40,321 nt of DNA from Pseudomonadota bacterium (lineage in GTDB: Bacteria; Pseudomonadota; Gammaproteobacteria; Steroidobacterales; Steroidobacteraceae), in the NCBI GenBank assembly GCA_021779535.1, contig JAJYAM010000017.1:1-40321 (forward strand), written 5' to 3'. Shown piece after piece: positions 17,104-25,185 of the stretch (position 1 is the first letter of the stretch; every line of letters begins with the position of its first letter). The notes under the pieces were generated by a model. It saw only the letters and a program-made list of their open reading frames with translations, had not been told where the DNA came from and made no database searches. A program made the translations under genes and the position numbers.

Positions 17104-18179
17104 CCACGCGCTTCCGGGTCGTCGACGCGGGCCTGCAGGAGGGCCGCACCAACATCGCGCTGGACCAGGCGATGCTCGAGCTGCACCAGGCGGGGGCGAT
17201 CCCCGATACGGTGCGATTCATCCATTTCCGGCCGAGTGCGCTCGTCGGCCGGCACCAGGCGCTGTCCCAGGAAATCGACCTCGAGTACTGCCGGGGGCAC
17301 GGCATCGGCGTCGGCCGCCGCATCACCGGCGGCGGAGCGATCTATCTCGACGAAGGACAGCTCGGCTGGGAGCTCGTGTTCAACCGCCGCACCCTCGGCG
17401 CCGCGCCGCTCACCGAGACCGCGCGCCGGATCTGCGAAGCGGCGGCCCAGGGCCTGAGCCGCCTCGGCGTCGATGCCCGGTTCCGGCCGCGCAACGACAT
17501 CGAGGTCGAGGGCCGCAAGTTGAGCGGCACCGGCGGATTCTTCGACGGCGACTCGCTGATCTATCAGGGCACGGTGCTCGTCGATCTCGACCCGGCCGCG
17601 ATGCTCGGCGCGCTGCGGATCCCGCAGGCGAAGCTCGCGAAGCGCGGCCTCGATTCCGCGGCGGCCCGGGTCGTCACGCTGCGCGAGCTGCTCGCGGCCG
17701 CGACGCCGACGATCCCCGCGGTCGAGGCGGCCCTGCTCGCCGGGTTCGAAGGCGCGCTCGGCCTCGAGTTCGAGCGGGCCGCGTTGAGCGACGCCGAGCT
17801 AGAGCTCGCGCAGCGCCTCTACGCCGAGTCGATCGGGCGCGAGGCGTTCGTCGCCGAGATCGACGCGCCGCCGCAGGGTGACGGCGTGCGCGTGGGGACT
17901 CACGCGGCCCCGGGCGGCACGATCAAGGTGTACCTGCGCTGCGAGGGCACGCCGGCGCGCCGGATCGGACACGCGTTGATCACCGGCGACTTCTTCGTCG
18001 CGCCGCCGCGGTTGATCTACGATCTCGAAGGACAGTTGCGTGGCGCCCCGATCGAGGCGGCGGCCGCGGCCGTCGACGCGTTCTTCGCGGCCCGCCCCAC
18101 CGGGACCGCGACGGTCGGCGCGGCGGATTTCCGCCAGGCGATCGAGGCGGCGCTCTGTGCGCCGCCCGCCGGCGGCTGA
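17100..18179 (+). CDS. slplAB: Lipoate-protein ligase sLpl(AB)-type
   Basis: 359 residues. The N-terminal LplA/BPL catalytic domain shows FRPSALVGRHQALSQEID, the glycine-rich GIGVGRRITGGGAIYLDEGQLGWE, and the conserved lysine region VEGRKLSGTGGFFDGDSLIYQGTVL. A C-terminal LplB-like accessory domain (about 265-355) is fused, as in the sLpl(AB) enzymes of sHdr loci. It activates octanoate or lipoate with ATP and attaches it to the LbpA lysine. The ATG overlaps the lipS2 stop by four bases. Distinction from ordinary LplA is based on length, fusion and neighbours. Confidence 0.88.
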   Translation: MTTRFRVVDAGLQEGRTNIALDQAMLELHQAGAIPDTVRFIHFRPSALVGRHQALSQEIDLEYCRGHGIGVGRRITGGGAIYLDEGQLGWELVFNRRTLGAAPLTETARRICEAAAQGLSRLGVDARFRPRNDIEVEGRKLSGTGGFFDGDSLIYQGTVLVDLDPAAMLGALRIPQAKLAKRGLDSAAARVVTLRELLAAATPTIPAVEAALLAGFEGALGLEFERAALSDAELELAQRLYAESIGREAFVAEIDAPPQGDGVRVGTHAAPGGTIKVYLRCEGTPARRIGHALITGDFFVAPPRLIYDLEGQLRGAPIEAAAAAVDAFFAARPTGTATVGAADFRQAIEAALCAPPAGG

Positions 18180-18195
18180 CCGGAGCACGCGACGC

Positions 18196-18930
18196 ATGGC
18201 CGACCGGATTCGCGCGCTCGCGGTCATCCAGCACGACTCGGCGGAATATCTCGGCCTGATCGAGGATCACCTCGAAGGCCGGCGGATTCGGTTTCGCTAT
18301 TTCCGCCCGTTCACCACCGACGGCCGGCTGCCCGGCTCGGCGGAACGCGCGGAGGGACTCGTGCTGCTCGGTGCCGGCCCCTGGGGCGGCGCTCCCGGCC
18401 CGCAACGCCTGCCAACCTTCGAGCAGGAGGTCGCCCTCACCGCCGATGCGCTCGTGCACGGCGTGCCGATCCTCGCGATCGGGCTCGGCGCGCTGATCCT
18501 GTGCGTCGCCGGCGGCGGCACGATCGAACCGGCGCCGCTGTCGTTCGAGATCGACGTCGCCGAGCGCACCGCGGCCGACGCGCTCGACGGATACCTGCCC
18601 GGGCGCTTCCCGTCGGTTCGCTATGGCCGCGACCGGCCGCGGCCACCGCCGGCGGCGCGGGTTCTCGCGGTCGACGCGGCGCAGCGGCCGGCGCTCTTCC
18701 AGATCGGCGCGCGCGCGTTCGGGTTCACGGGCCACCCGGGCGTCAAGTCGGCGATGATCGAGGACCTGATCATGGAGTTCCCGGAATCCCCGCCCGATCC
18801 CGGGCCCTTGCTCGCGGCACTGCGGACGATGAACGCCGCGATCGAGGACGCGCTGGTACCGATGATGACCGGCCTGGTGCGTTGCATGGGCTGGATGGGG
18901 CCGGACGACCCCGCGCGCGCGCCGGGTTGA
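18196..18930 (+). CDS. gat: Class I glutamine-amidotransferase-like protein lacking the nucleophile
   Basis: 244 residues with the class I GATase fold (alpha/beta core, GLVLLGAGPWGG oxyanion-side loop). Where active enzymes have GxCxGxQ the sequence is LAIGLGALIL, so the catalytic Cys is Gly96. The His is present at H180 (FTGHPGVKS), but the Glu two residues on is Gly182. The protein should not hydrolyse glutamine by the known mechanism. A gat gene commonly accompanies lipS1/lipS2 in sHdr loci, where its function is not established to my knowledge. The ATG at 18196 has GGAG about 11 bases upstream. It is last in the lipoate-assembly unit; a 149-base gap follows. Confidence 0.8.
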   Translation: MADRIRALAVIQHDSAEYLGLIEDHLEGRRIRFRYFRPFTTDGRLPGSAERAEGLVLLGAGPWGGAPGPQRLPTFEQEVALTADALVHGVPILAIGLGALILCVAGGGTIEPAPLSFEIDVAERTAADALDGYLPGRFPSVRYGRDRPRPPPAARVLAVDAAQRPALFQIGARAFGFTGHPGVKSAMIEDLIMEFPESPPDPGPLLAALRTMNAAIEDALVPMMTGLVRCMGWMGPDDPARAPG

Positions 18931-18985
18931 GCGAAGCCGCGCGGCACCCCCGGCAAGCCCTGGCTTGCGCATGCGAACGAATTAC

Positions 18986-19001
18986 ATTAGCCTCGGCTAA
19001 T
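18986..19001. promoter_or_regulatory. Palindrome before the dsrE3-hdr operon (candidate operator)
   Basis: ATTAGCC (18986-18992) / GGCTAAT (18995-19001), perfect 7-base arms with a TC spacer, lies in the 149-base gap between gat and dsrE3. This gap is the only sizeable non-coding stretch in the rightward sulfur region. It may hold the promoter of the hdr operon; I could not find a convincing -35/-10 pair. It could be bound by the ArsR repressor at the end of the operon. Confidence 0.45.
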
Positions 19002-19079
19002 ACCTCGAGAAGCGGCCCGGCATCCACGGATCCGGGCGGCCGGGTCGACGGACGGGCGAGGGGTCGAAGGGGGGCGCAA

Positions 19080-19457
19080 GTGGCGACGAAGCTGATCATC
19101 GTGATGGCGAACACCGATCCTCGCAACGGCGAGGAGCTCGGCGCGCCGATATTCCAGGCGACCGTCGCCGCGGCGATGGAGTTCGAGGTCGAGGTGATCT
19201 GCACCGCGACCGCGGGCCGCCTGCTGATGAAGGGCGTCGCCGAGAAGCTGTTCGTGAAGCCCGGATCCCCGAAATCGGTGCTCGACTTCATCAAGGACGC
19301 CCATGAAGCCGGCGTGAAGTTCTACTGCTGCTCGCCGAACCTCGACCTGTTCGGCATGACCGAGGCGGATCTGATCCCCGAGTGCGCAGGGATCATCGGC
19401 GGCGCCTACCTGATCGAGCGCGTGATGATGGACGACTACAAGGTGTTGACCTACTGA
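19080..19457 (+). CDS. dsrE3C: DsrE3-type sulfurtransferase (likely DsrE3C)
   Basis: 125 residues, DsrE fold. The reactive cysteines are a vicinal pair C83-C84 (KFYCCSPNLDLFG), with C102 in PECAGIIGG. A vicinal pair at exactly this place is the hallmark of the DsrE3C proteins that exchange persulfide sulfur with TusA and feed the sHdr system, as studied in Hyphomicrobium. The start is a GTG at 19080 with GGGGG about eight bases upstream; the next in-frame ATG would cut off the first beta strand. It is first in the hdr operon, 27 bases before hdrC1, and downstream of a palindrome. It is only distantly like the DsrE2 protein of the divergent operon. Confidence 0.9.
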   Translation: MATKLIIVMANTDPRNGEELGAPIFQATVAAAMEFEVEVICTATAGRLLMKGVAEKLFVKPGSPKSVLDFIKDAHEAGVKFYCCSPNLDLFGMTEADLIPECAGIIGGAYLIERVMMDDYKVLTY

Positions 19458-19484
19458 TCCCGTCGACCTGGTGAGGGGACGTTC

Positions 19485-20240
19485 ATGACCGGCGTGACCG
19501 CGACGACGCGCGTGCAGGAATTCATCGGCGATCCGCTCGCCGGCACCGCGCCCGTTGCCCGCGAGAAGCTCGAGGAGATCTTCCAGGACATCCAGGCGGA
19601 CCTGCGCTTCGACCATGAGCTGAACGGCTGCCTGAACTGCGGAATCTGCACCGCGACCTGCCCGTCGGCCCATTACTACGACTACAGCCCGCGCGAGATC
19701 GTGCAGCTGTTGTGGACCGAGAATCTCGAGGGCATCTACGACGCGATGCAGGAGAAGATCTGGGCCTGCGCGCAGTGCTACACCTGCGCGGCCCGCTGCC
19801 CGTTCGGCAACTCGCCGGGCGGCCTCGTGATGCTGATGCGCGAAACCGCGATCAAGCACGGAATGGAGTCCGCGAAGAACGTGCTGCGGCCGTTCAGCCG
19901 GGTGATGCTGAAGCTGATCTCGACCGGCAATCAACTCTCGCCCGACATGATCAGCCGTGACGCGTTCCCCGACTGGGGCCCGAACATCTCGAAGGTCGAT
20001 GCGCCGCTCGCGGTGCTGCGCAAGGCGATTCCGGTGCCGACGCTGCACACGACCAAGACGGCGTGGGAAGTGAACCTGAAGACCTCGGTCGAGCTGTACA
20101 CGATCTGGGAAGAGACCGGGGTGTTGACGAGCTTGAAGGTCGTGGATCCGAACCTCTTCGACGTGATCGGCGACATCATGGACGAGAAGCGCGACGAATA
20201 CGCCGAGTGGCTCGAAGAACAGGAGGAGGAGACGACATGA
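19485..20240 (+). CDS. hdrC1: sHdrC1, double [4Fe-4S] subunit of the sulfur-oxidising Hdr-like complex
   Basis: 251 residues. Two ferredoxin motifs, CLNCGICTATCP (about 49-60) and CAQCYTCAARCP (about 95-106), are separated by a helical linker. The remainder is helical with an acidic C-terminus. HdrC passes electrons between HdrA flavin and the HdrB cysteine-rich subunit. The order hdrC1-hdrB1-hdrA-hyp-hdrC2-hdrB2 is the diagnostic sHdr arrangement for cytoplasmic oxidation of sulfane sulfur to sulfite. Shine-Dalgarno GGTGAGGGG precedes the ATG at 19485. It overlaps hdrB1 by four bases. Confidence 0.95.
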   Translation: MTGVTATTRVQEFIGDPLAGTAPVAREKLEEIFQDIQADLRFDHELNGCLNCGICTATCPSAHYYDYSPREIVQLLWTENLEGIYDAMQEKIWACAQCYTCAARCPFGNSPGGLVMLMRETAIKHGMESAKNVLRPFSRVMLKLISTGNQLSPDMISRDAFPDWGPNISKVDAPLAVLRKAIPVPTLHTTKTAWEVNLKTSVELYTIWEETGVLTSLKVVDPNLFDVIGDIMDEKRDEYAEWLEEQEEETT

Positions 20241-21598
20241 GCGATCCCAACGAGCGGACTGCGGGCGAACGCTTCACCGGTCACGGGTCCGAATGGAAGA
20301 GCGCCGCGCTGAGCGCGAAGGAGGCCCAGGGCGCGACCGCCTGGGTCGAGCAGATCATCGACCGGCGCTCGATGCTCACGAACAAGGATCGCGTCGAGGA
20401 CGTCCGCGACGCGATGTGGCAGCTCGAGAAGGACGGGGAGATCCTCGTCCACCGGGTCAGCGACGAGCATCGGCCGGTCCACGTGCGCACGCTCTACGGT
20501 TGGGACAAGAAGATCCCGACCACGCAGCTCTGGCATCACAAGTCCTGCGGCCAGTGCGGCAACATCCCGGGCTATCCGACCTCGCTGCTCTGGTTGATGA
20601 ACCAGATGCAGATCGAATACCTCGACGAGACCGATCAGACCTCGTGCACCGCGTGGAACTACCACGGCTCGGGGATCGGCAACGTCGAGAGTCTCGCGGC
20701 GGTGTTCCTGCGCAATTTCCACCAGGCCTACGTCGCATCGAAGGCGCAGGGGCTGCCCGAGGGCTACTACTATCCGCTGGTCCACTGCGGAACCTCGTTC
20801 GGCAATTACAAGGAGATGCGCTCGTTCCTGATGCACTCGGCGAAGCTGCGCGAACGGATGCGCAAGATCCTCGGCAAGCTCGGACGGCTCGTCGACGGCA
20901 AGCTCCTGATCCCGGAAGAGGTCGTGCACTACTCGGAGTGGCTGCACGTGATGCGGGACGAGGTCGCGAAACGCCGCGTGATCGACTGCAGCGCAATTCG
21001 CGCGACGATCCACCCCGCCTGCCACGTCTACAAGATGATCCCCGAGGACGCGATCTACGACGAGACGGTGCTCGACGGCAACCGCGTCGCGGTATCGACC
21101 GGCATCATGCAGACGCTCGGCACGCAGGTCATCGACTACTCGACCTGGTACGACTGCTGCGGGTTCGGATTCCGGCACATCATCTCGGAGCGGGAATTCA
21201 CCCGCTCGTTCGCGATCGACCGGAAGATCCGGGTCGCGGTCGAAGAGGCGCACGCCGACGTGATGATCGGCCACGACACCGGCTGCATCACCACGCTCGA
21301 CAAGAACCAGTGGATCAGCAAGGCGGACGGACGGCCGGTGGGGTTGCCGGTGCTGGCGGACTGCCAGTTCGCCGCGCTGGTCTGCGGGGCGCACCCGTAC
21401 AAGATCGTGCAATCGCACTGGCATGCCTCCGCGACCGAGACCCTGATGGACAAGCTCGGCATCGACTGGCGCGCGCGCAAGGCGGAGTTCGAGGAATACC
21501 TGAAGGACGTCGCCGCCGGGCGCGGCGAGACGCTCTACGACCCACGGCGGATGATCACGTCGGGGCCCGGTTACAAGCGCCTGGGACAACCCGGATGA
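20237..21598 (+). CDS. hdrB1: sHdrB1, CCG-domain subunit with degenerate cysteine motifs
   Basis: 453 residues, longer than methanogen HdrB, with an extra N-terminal segment of about 90 residues. In the N-half the cysteine pattern begins CGQCGN, but the expected CCG is replaced by SCTAWNY. In the C-half ACH and DCCGFGF (C307-C308) are present, while the closing CxxC is reduced to DTGC. The set of ligands therefore differs from a full pair of non-cubane [4Fe-4S] sites, in keeping with what is known of sHdrB1 versus sHdrB2. It is thought to be the catalytic or electron-relay partner near HdrA. It is joined to hdrC1 and hdrA by four-base overlaps. Confidence 0.94.
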   Translation: MSDPNERTAGERFTGHGSEWKSAALSAKEAQGATAWVEQIIDRRSMLTNKDRVEDVRDAMWQLEKDGEILVHRVSDEHRPVHVRTLYGWDKKIPTTQLWHHKSCGQCGNIPGYPTSLLWLMNQMQIEYLDETDQTSCTAWNYHGSGIGNVESLAAVFLRNFHQAYVASKAQGLPEGYYYPLVHCGTSFGNYKEMRSFLMHSAKLRERMRKILGKLGRLVDGKLLIPEEVVHYSEWLHVMRDEVAKRRVIDCSAIRATIHPACHVYKMIPEDAIYDETVLDGNRVAVSTGIMQTLGTQVIDYSTWYDCCGFGFRHIISEREFTRSFAIDRKIRVAVEEAHADVMIGHDTGCITTLDKNQWISKADGRPVGLPVLADCQFAALVCGAHPYKIVQSHWHASATETLMDKLGIDWRARKAEFEEYLKDVAAGRGETLYDPRRMITSGPGYKRLGQPG

Positions 21599-22641
21599 AC
21601 GACCCGATCCTGATCGTCGGCGGCGGTCCCGCCGGCCTCGCGGCCGCGCACGCGCTCGCGCGCGTCGGGCGGCGCGGCGTGCTCGTCGACAAGGCGGACC
21701 GCCTCGGCGGCGCGCCGATCCTCTCCGGCTATGCGAAGCTCGTGCCGTCCGGCGAATGGGCGAAGGATGCGATCGGCGGAATGGTCGAACGGGTCCGCGC
21801 CGACCCGTTGGTCGAGGTCCACACCGGCACCACGGTGCGCGCGTTCGACGGCTCGCCGGGCGATTTCACCGCCCAGCTGTCCGACGGCACGGCGGTGCGC
21901 GCCGGGGCGGCGATCCTCGCGACCGGCTTCACCCATTTCGACTCCCTGAACAAGCCCGAGTGGGGATTCGGCACGTTCCCGGACGTCGTGACCACGACCC
22001 AGGTCGAGCAGATGATCTCCTCGGGGCGCGGCGTGCGCTGTCCGTCCGACGGCCGCAAGCCGCAGCGCGTCGCGATCCTGCTGTGCGTCGGCTCCCGCGA
22101 TCGGCAGATCGGCCGGGAATGGTGCTCGAAGATCTGCTGCACGGTGTCGACCAATCTCGCGATGGAGATCCGCGAGGAATTGCCGGACTGTCACGTGTAC
22201 ATCTATTACATGGACATCCGCACGTTCGGCCTGTACGAGACCAAGTACTACTGGCGCAGCCAGGAGGAGTTCAAGGTCAAGTACATCAAGGCGCGCATCG
22301 CCGAGGTGACCTCGGACGGCCAGAAGCTGATCGTGAAGGGTGAGGACACCCTCGTGAAGCGGCCGGTGACGATCCCGTTCGACCTGGTCGTGCATGCGAT
22401 CGGCATGGACCCCAACGTCGACAACAAGACGATCGCATCGACCTTCGGCGTCGCGCTGGAGCCGCATGGCTACCTTGCGCGCGGCAACAGCTACGGCAAC
22501 ATGGCCGAGACCTCGCGCGCCGGGATCTTCGTCGCCGGTGCCGCGACCGGGCCCGAGACGATCGACGACTCGATCGGTCAGGGTCACGCCGCGGCGATCA
22601 GCGCCCTCGGGCTCCTCGGCGCCGCACGGGCGATCGCATGA
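21595..22641 (+). CDS. hdrA: sHdrA, FAD-binding subunit of the Hdr-like complex
   Basis: 348 residues, the short bacterial sHdrA form. The N-terminal dinucleotide-binding motif ILIVGGGPAGLAAAHAL binds FAD. Cysteines C164, C177, C181 and C182 (in CVGSRD and EWCSKICC) provide the site for its iron-sulfur cluster. The second FAD contact is near the end (AGIFVAGAATGPETIDDSIGQGHAAA). It lacks the ferredoxin inserts and extra domains of methanogen HdrA, so flavin-based electron bifurcation as in methanogens should not be assumed. It overlaps hdrB1 and the hyp gene by four bases. Confidence 0.95.
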   Translation: MNDPILIVGGGPAGLAAAHALARVGRRGVLVDKADRLGGAPILSGYAKLVPSGEWAKDAIGGMVERVRADPLVEVHTGTTVRAFDGSPGDFTAQLSDGTAVRAGAAILATGFTHFDSLNKPEWGFGTFPDVVTTTQVEQMISSGRGVRCPSDGRKPQRVAILLCVGSRDRQIGREWCSKICCTVSTNLAMEIREELPDCHVYIYYMDIRTFGLYETKYYWRSQEEFKVKYIKARIAEVTSDGQKLIVKGEDTLVKRPVTIPFDLVVHAIGMDPNVDNKTIASTFGVALEPHGYLARGNSYGNMAETSRAGIFVAGAATGPETIDDSIGQGHAAAISALGLLGAARAIA

Positions 22642-23465
22642 GGCGGGTTCCCGCGGCCGCGCCGCCGGTGTCGCTCGATTTGAGCGGGGAACGCCTGGGA
22701 TCGAGCCTCGCGCGCCTGGTCGCGGGGGCCGAGCCGCACGGCGGGCTGGAGCGCTACGTCGAAGCGCTGAAACTGAAGTGCGCGACGTTCCGCGACGCCC
22801 TGCAAGCGGCGCCGGACCGGCTCGCGACGCTCGAGCCGGCCGCCTTCGGCGCGCTCTGCCCGTTCATGCCGACGGTGCGCCGGCGGATCGCTCGCTGGCT
22901 CGCGCGGCCGGCGTACGACACGCTGCGCGAGGAGCTCGCGGCGCTGCTCGCGACCGCCGGCGACACGGCCTCGACCGACGCGCGGCTCGCAGAATTCGGC
23001 ACCGGCCTCGGCAACGACCGCAGCCAGCGCTGGGTCCGGGACCTCGCGGCGGAGGTGCTGCACAACGTCGATCCGGAGCGTTATCCGTTGATGACGCGCT
23101 GGGTCTGGGATGCCGCGGCCAACACCGGGGTGCTGCGCGAGATCTGGTTCGCGGACGGTGCGTTCCCTGATCGGATCGCGGTCGCGGACAGCTACGCGAC
23201 GTTCCTCGCGCTGCGCGAGGAGCTCAGCGGCTATCTCGCCCGGCAGGGCTTCTTTCGCGACATGCTCCACTACGTCGATCTGCTGTGTGCGCAGGTGTAC
23301 GCCGAGTACATCTGCGATCAGGGCGGAAGCTACCTGCGCACCGACTTCTCGGCCGAGCCGGACCCGCTCGAGTTCACGCGGCGGCTGCTCGGTCTCGACG
23401 GCGTCGGGGCCGGCAGCGGCCGGGCGCGCCTGAACACGATCGAAGGCCGCGCGACGGCCGCCTGA
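22638..23465 (+). CDS. Conserved hypothetical protein of the sHdr cluster (Hyp between hdrA and hdrC2)
   Basis: 275 residues, mostly alpha-helical by composition, with no transmembrane segment or signal peptide. It has four cysteines (KCATF, ALCPF, LLCAQ, YICDQ). The middle contains GNDRSQRWVRDLAAEVLHNVDPERYPLMTRWVWD, and the C-terminal third has YVDLLCAQVYAEYICDQGGSYLRTDF. No catalytic motif is recognisable. A gene for such a protein sits between hdrA and hdrC2 in the sHdr clusters of many sulfur oxidisers, so a structural or assembly role in the complex is likely but unproven. It overlaps hdrA by four bases and ends seven bases before hdrC2. Confidence 0.9.
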   Translation: MRRVPAAAPPVSLDLSGERLGSSLARLVAGAEPHGGLERYVEALKLKCATFRDALQAAPDRLATLEPAAFGALCPFMPTVRRRIARWLARPAYDTLREELAALLATAGDTASTDARLAEFGTGLGNDRSQRWVRDLAAEVLHNVDPERYPLMTRWVWDAAANTGVLREIWFADGAFPDRIAVADSYATFLALREELSGYLARQGFFRDMLHYVDLLCAQVYAEYICDQGGSYLRTDFSAEPDPLEFTRRLLGLDGVGAGSGRARLNTIEGRATAA

Positions 23466-23472
23466 GGCGCCC

Positions 23473-24240
23473 ATGCCGATCCACGAGAAAGAGCTCATTC
23501 GGCCGGAGAATCTGCGCACCCACGAACAGTTGACGGTCGACGGCGTCGACGTCTCCGGGCATTGGAGCACCTTCATCCAGTCCCGCGTCGTCACCGACTA
23601 CAACGAGGCGATGCAGGACGAGATCGCGGCCCTGCCGGGTGGAGAATTCATCCACCGCTGCTGGCAGTGCGGATCCTGCACCAACGCGTGCACCGTGAAC
23701 GCGGTGAACCCCGACTTCAATCCCCGCTTCTGGATCTACCTCGTGCGGGTGGGCATGGAAGCCGAGCTCCTGCGCGACAAGGACATCGTGTGGCAGTGCG
23801 TGAGCTGCAACAAGTGCACGACCATCTGCCCGCGCGACGTGAACCCCGAGGGCGTGATGAAGGCGCTTTCCCACTGGCTCGAGCTCAAGGGGCACACGCC
23901 GAAGTCCCCGTCGATGGTGTTCGACGAGGTATTCGCCGATCAGGTGATCCGCCGCGGGAAGATCGAGGACGGCCGGACGATCCGCCGCTTCTTCGAGCGC
24001 ACCGGCCAGGCGCTCCAGCAGGATTGGCTGATCGAGATGGCGAAGCGGCTCGTCCGCCACCTGCCCGTCGGCTTGCTCGCGCGGCTCGGCTGGAGCGCCG
24101 TGATCGCGCCGCGAACCCGCGACTGGTCGCGCGCACGCGCCGCGATCGAGGAATACGTGCACGACCAGCATGCCGCGCAACGGCAGGCGCTCGGCCTCGA
24201 CGCGGCAGGCGGCGCCTCGACGACTCGCGAAGGAGCCTGA
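23473..24240 (+). CDS. hdrC2: sHdrC2, double [4Fe-4S] subunit
   Basis: 255 residues. Ferredoxin motifs are CWQCGSCTNAC (about 62-72) and CVSCNKCTTICP (about 110-121). The first lacks the proline that usually follows the fourth Cys (Thr instead), as often in this subunit. The C-terminal half is basic and helical (about 150-250) and may contact the membrane or another subunit. It pairs with HdrB2 to form the second arm of the complex. The Shine-Dalgarno before ATG 23473 is weak (GAGG at about 23464), suggesting coupling to translation of the preceding gene. Confidence 0.94.
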   Translation: MPIHEKELIRPENLRTHEQLTVDGVDVSGHWSTFIQSRVVTDYNEAMQDEIAALPGGEFIHRCWQCGSCTNACTVNAVNPDFNPRFWIYLVRVGMEAELLRDKDIVWQCVSCNKCTTICPRDVNPEGVMKALSHWLELKGHTPKSPSMVFDEVFADQVIRRGKIEDGRTIRRFFERTGQALQQDWLIEMAKRLVRHLPVGLLARLGWSAVIAPRTRDWSRARAAIEEYVHDQHAAQRQALGLDAAGGASTTREGA

Positions 24241-24246
24241 CGCCCG

Positions 24247-25185
24247 ATGTCCGAGACCAAGTCCGACAAGTACGCCCGCGTCGCCTATTACCCCGGCTGC
24301 GCGCTCGAGGGCACCGGCCATCCCTACAACCGCTCGACGAAGGCGGTCGGCAAGGCGCTCGGCCTCGACCTCGTGGAGGTGGACAACTGGAACTGCTGCG
24401 GGGCGATGGAGGTCAAGAACATCGATCCGAAGGTCCAGACCTATCTGTCGTCGCGGGTGATGTCGATCGCCGCGAACCAGATGCGGATGGACGTGGTGAT
24501 GGCGCCGTGCAACGGCTGCTACCACAACCTGAAGAAGGCGGAGCACGATCTCGCCCACGACCCGGCGAGCGCCGAGGTCGTCGCCCGGTTGTCCGCGAAA
24601 GCGGGACACGCGGCGTATCAACCCGGGCAGGTCGAGTCGATCCACGCGCTCGACTGGCTCAAAGGAGCGATCGGCGAGGACGGCTTGCGCGCACGCGTGA
24701 AGGGCGGCCTCAAGGGTTTGCGGATCGCGAACTACTACGGCTGCATGTACACCCGCCCACGCAACATCTTCCCGGAGAAGGACGCCGGACCGGGAAGCGA
24801 GTCGACCTCGAAGCCGCACTTCATGGACGACCTGCTGGCCGCGGCGGGCGCGGTCAACGTGGACTTCCCGCTGAAGACCGCGTGCTGCGGGGGGGCGCAC
24901 ACGCTCTCCGACAGCGATCTGTCGACGAAGCTCGTGCTCAACATCCTGAACGCCGCCGAAGCGGCCGGCGCCGAGATCATCGCGACCGAGTGCCCGACCT
25001 GCCATTCCGGGCTCGAGATGCATCAGATCCGGGCCGAGAAGCGCTTTCAGCGCAAGACCCAGGTCAAGATCGTGTACTTCACCCAGTTGCTCGGTCTCGC
25101 GCTCGGGCTGTCGGCGCGCCAGGTCGGCCTCCACGAGAACGTGTCGGAGTCCCGTGAGCTGCTCGCCGCCAAGGGACTCGGATGA
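24247..25185 (+). CDS. hdrB2: sHdrB2, CCG-domain subunit with two complete cysteine motifs
   Basis: 312 residues. Both CCG repeats are intact: YYPGCALEGTG, NCCGAME (C50-C51) and PCNGC in the N-half; YYGCMYTRP, ACCGGAHT (C213-C214) and ECPTC in the C-half. Each set can hold a non-cubane [4Fe-4S] cluster as in methanogen HdrB, where it cleaves a heterodisulfide. In sHdr it is expected to act in the reverse, oxidative sense on a thiol or persulfide substrate. GAAGGAG lies about ten bases before the ATG, inside the hdrC2 end. It overlaps the next small gene by four bases. Confidence 0.95.
   Translation: MSETKSDKYARVAYYPGCALEGTGHPYNRSTKAVGKALGLDLVEVDNWNCCGAMEVKNIDPKVQTYLSSRVMSIAANQMRMDVVMAPCNGCYHNLKKAEHDLAHDPASAEVVARLSAKAGHAAYQPGQVESIHALDWLKGAIGEDGLRARVKGGLKGLRIANYYGCMYTRPRNIFPEKDAGPGSESTSKPHFMDDLLAAAGAVNVDFPLKTACCGGAHTLSDSDLSTKLVLNILNAAEAAGAEIIATECPTCHSGLEMHQIRAEKRFQRKTQVKIVYFTQLLGLALGLSARQVGLHENVSESRELLAAKGLG

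Noticed and set aside
21595-22641. HdrA as a flavin-based electron-bifurcating subunit
   Set aside because: It is the short sHdrA form without the ferredoxin inserts and extra domains of bifurcating HdrA.
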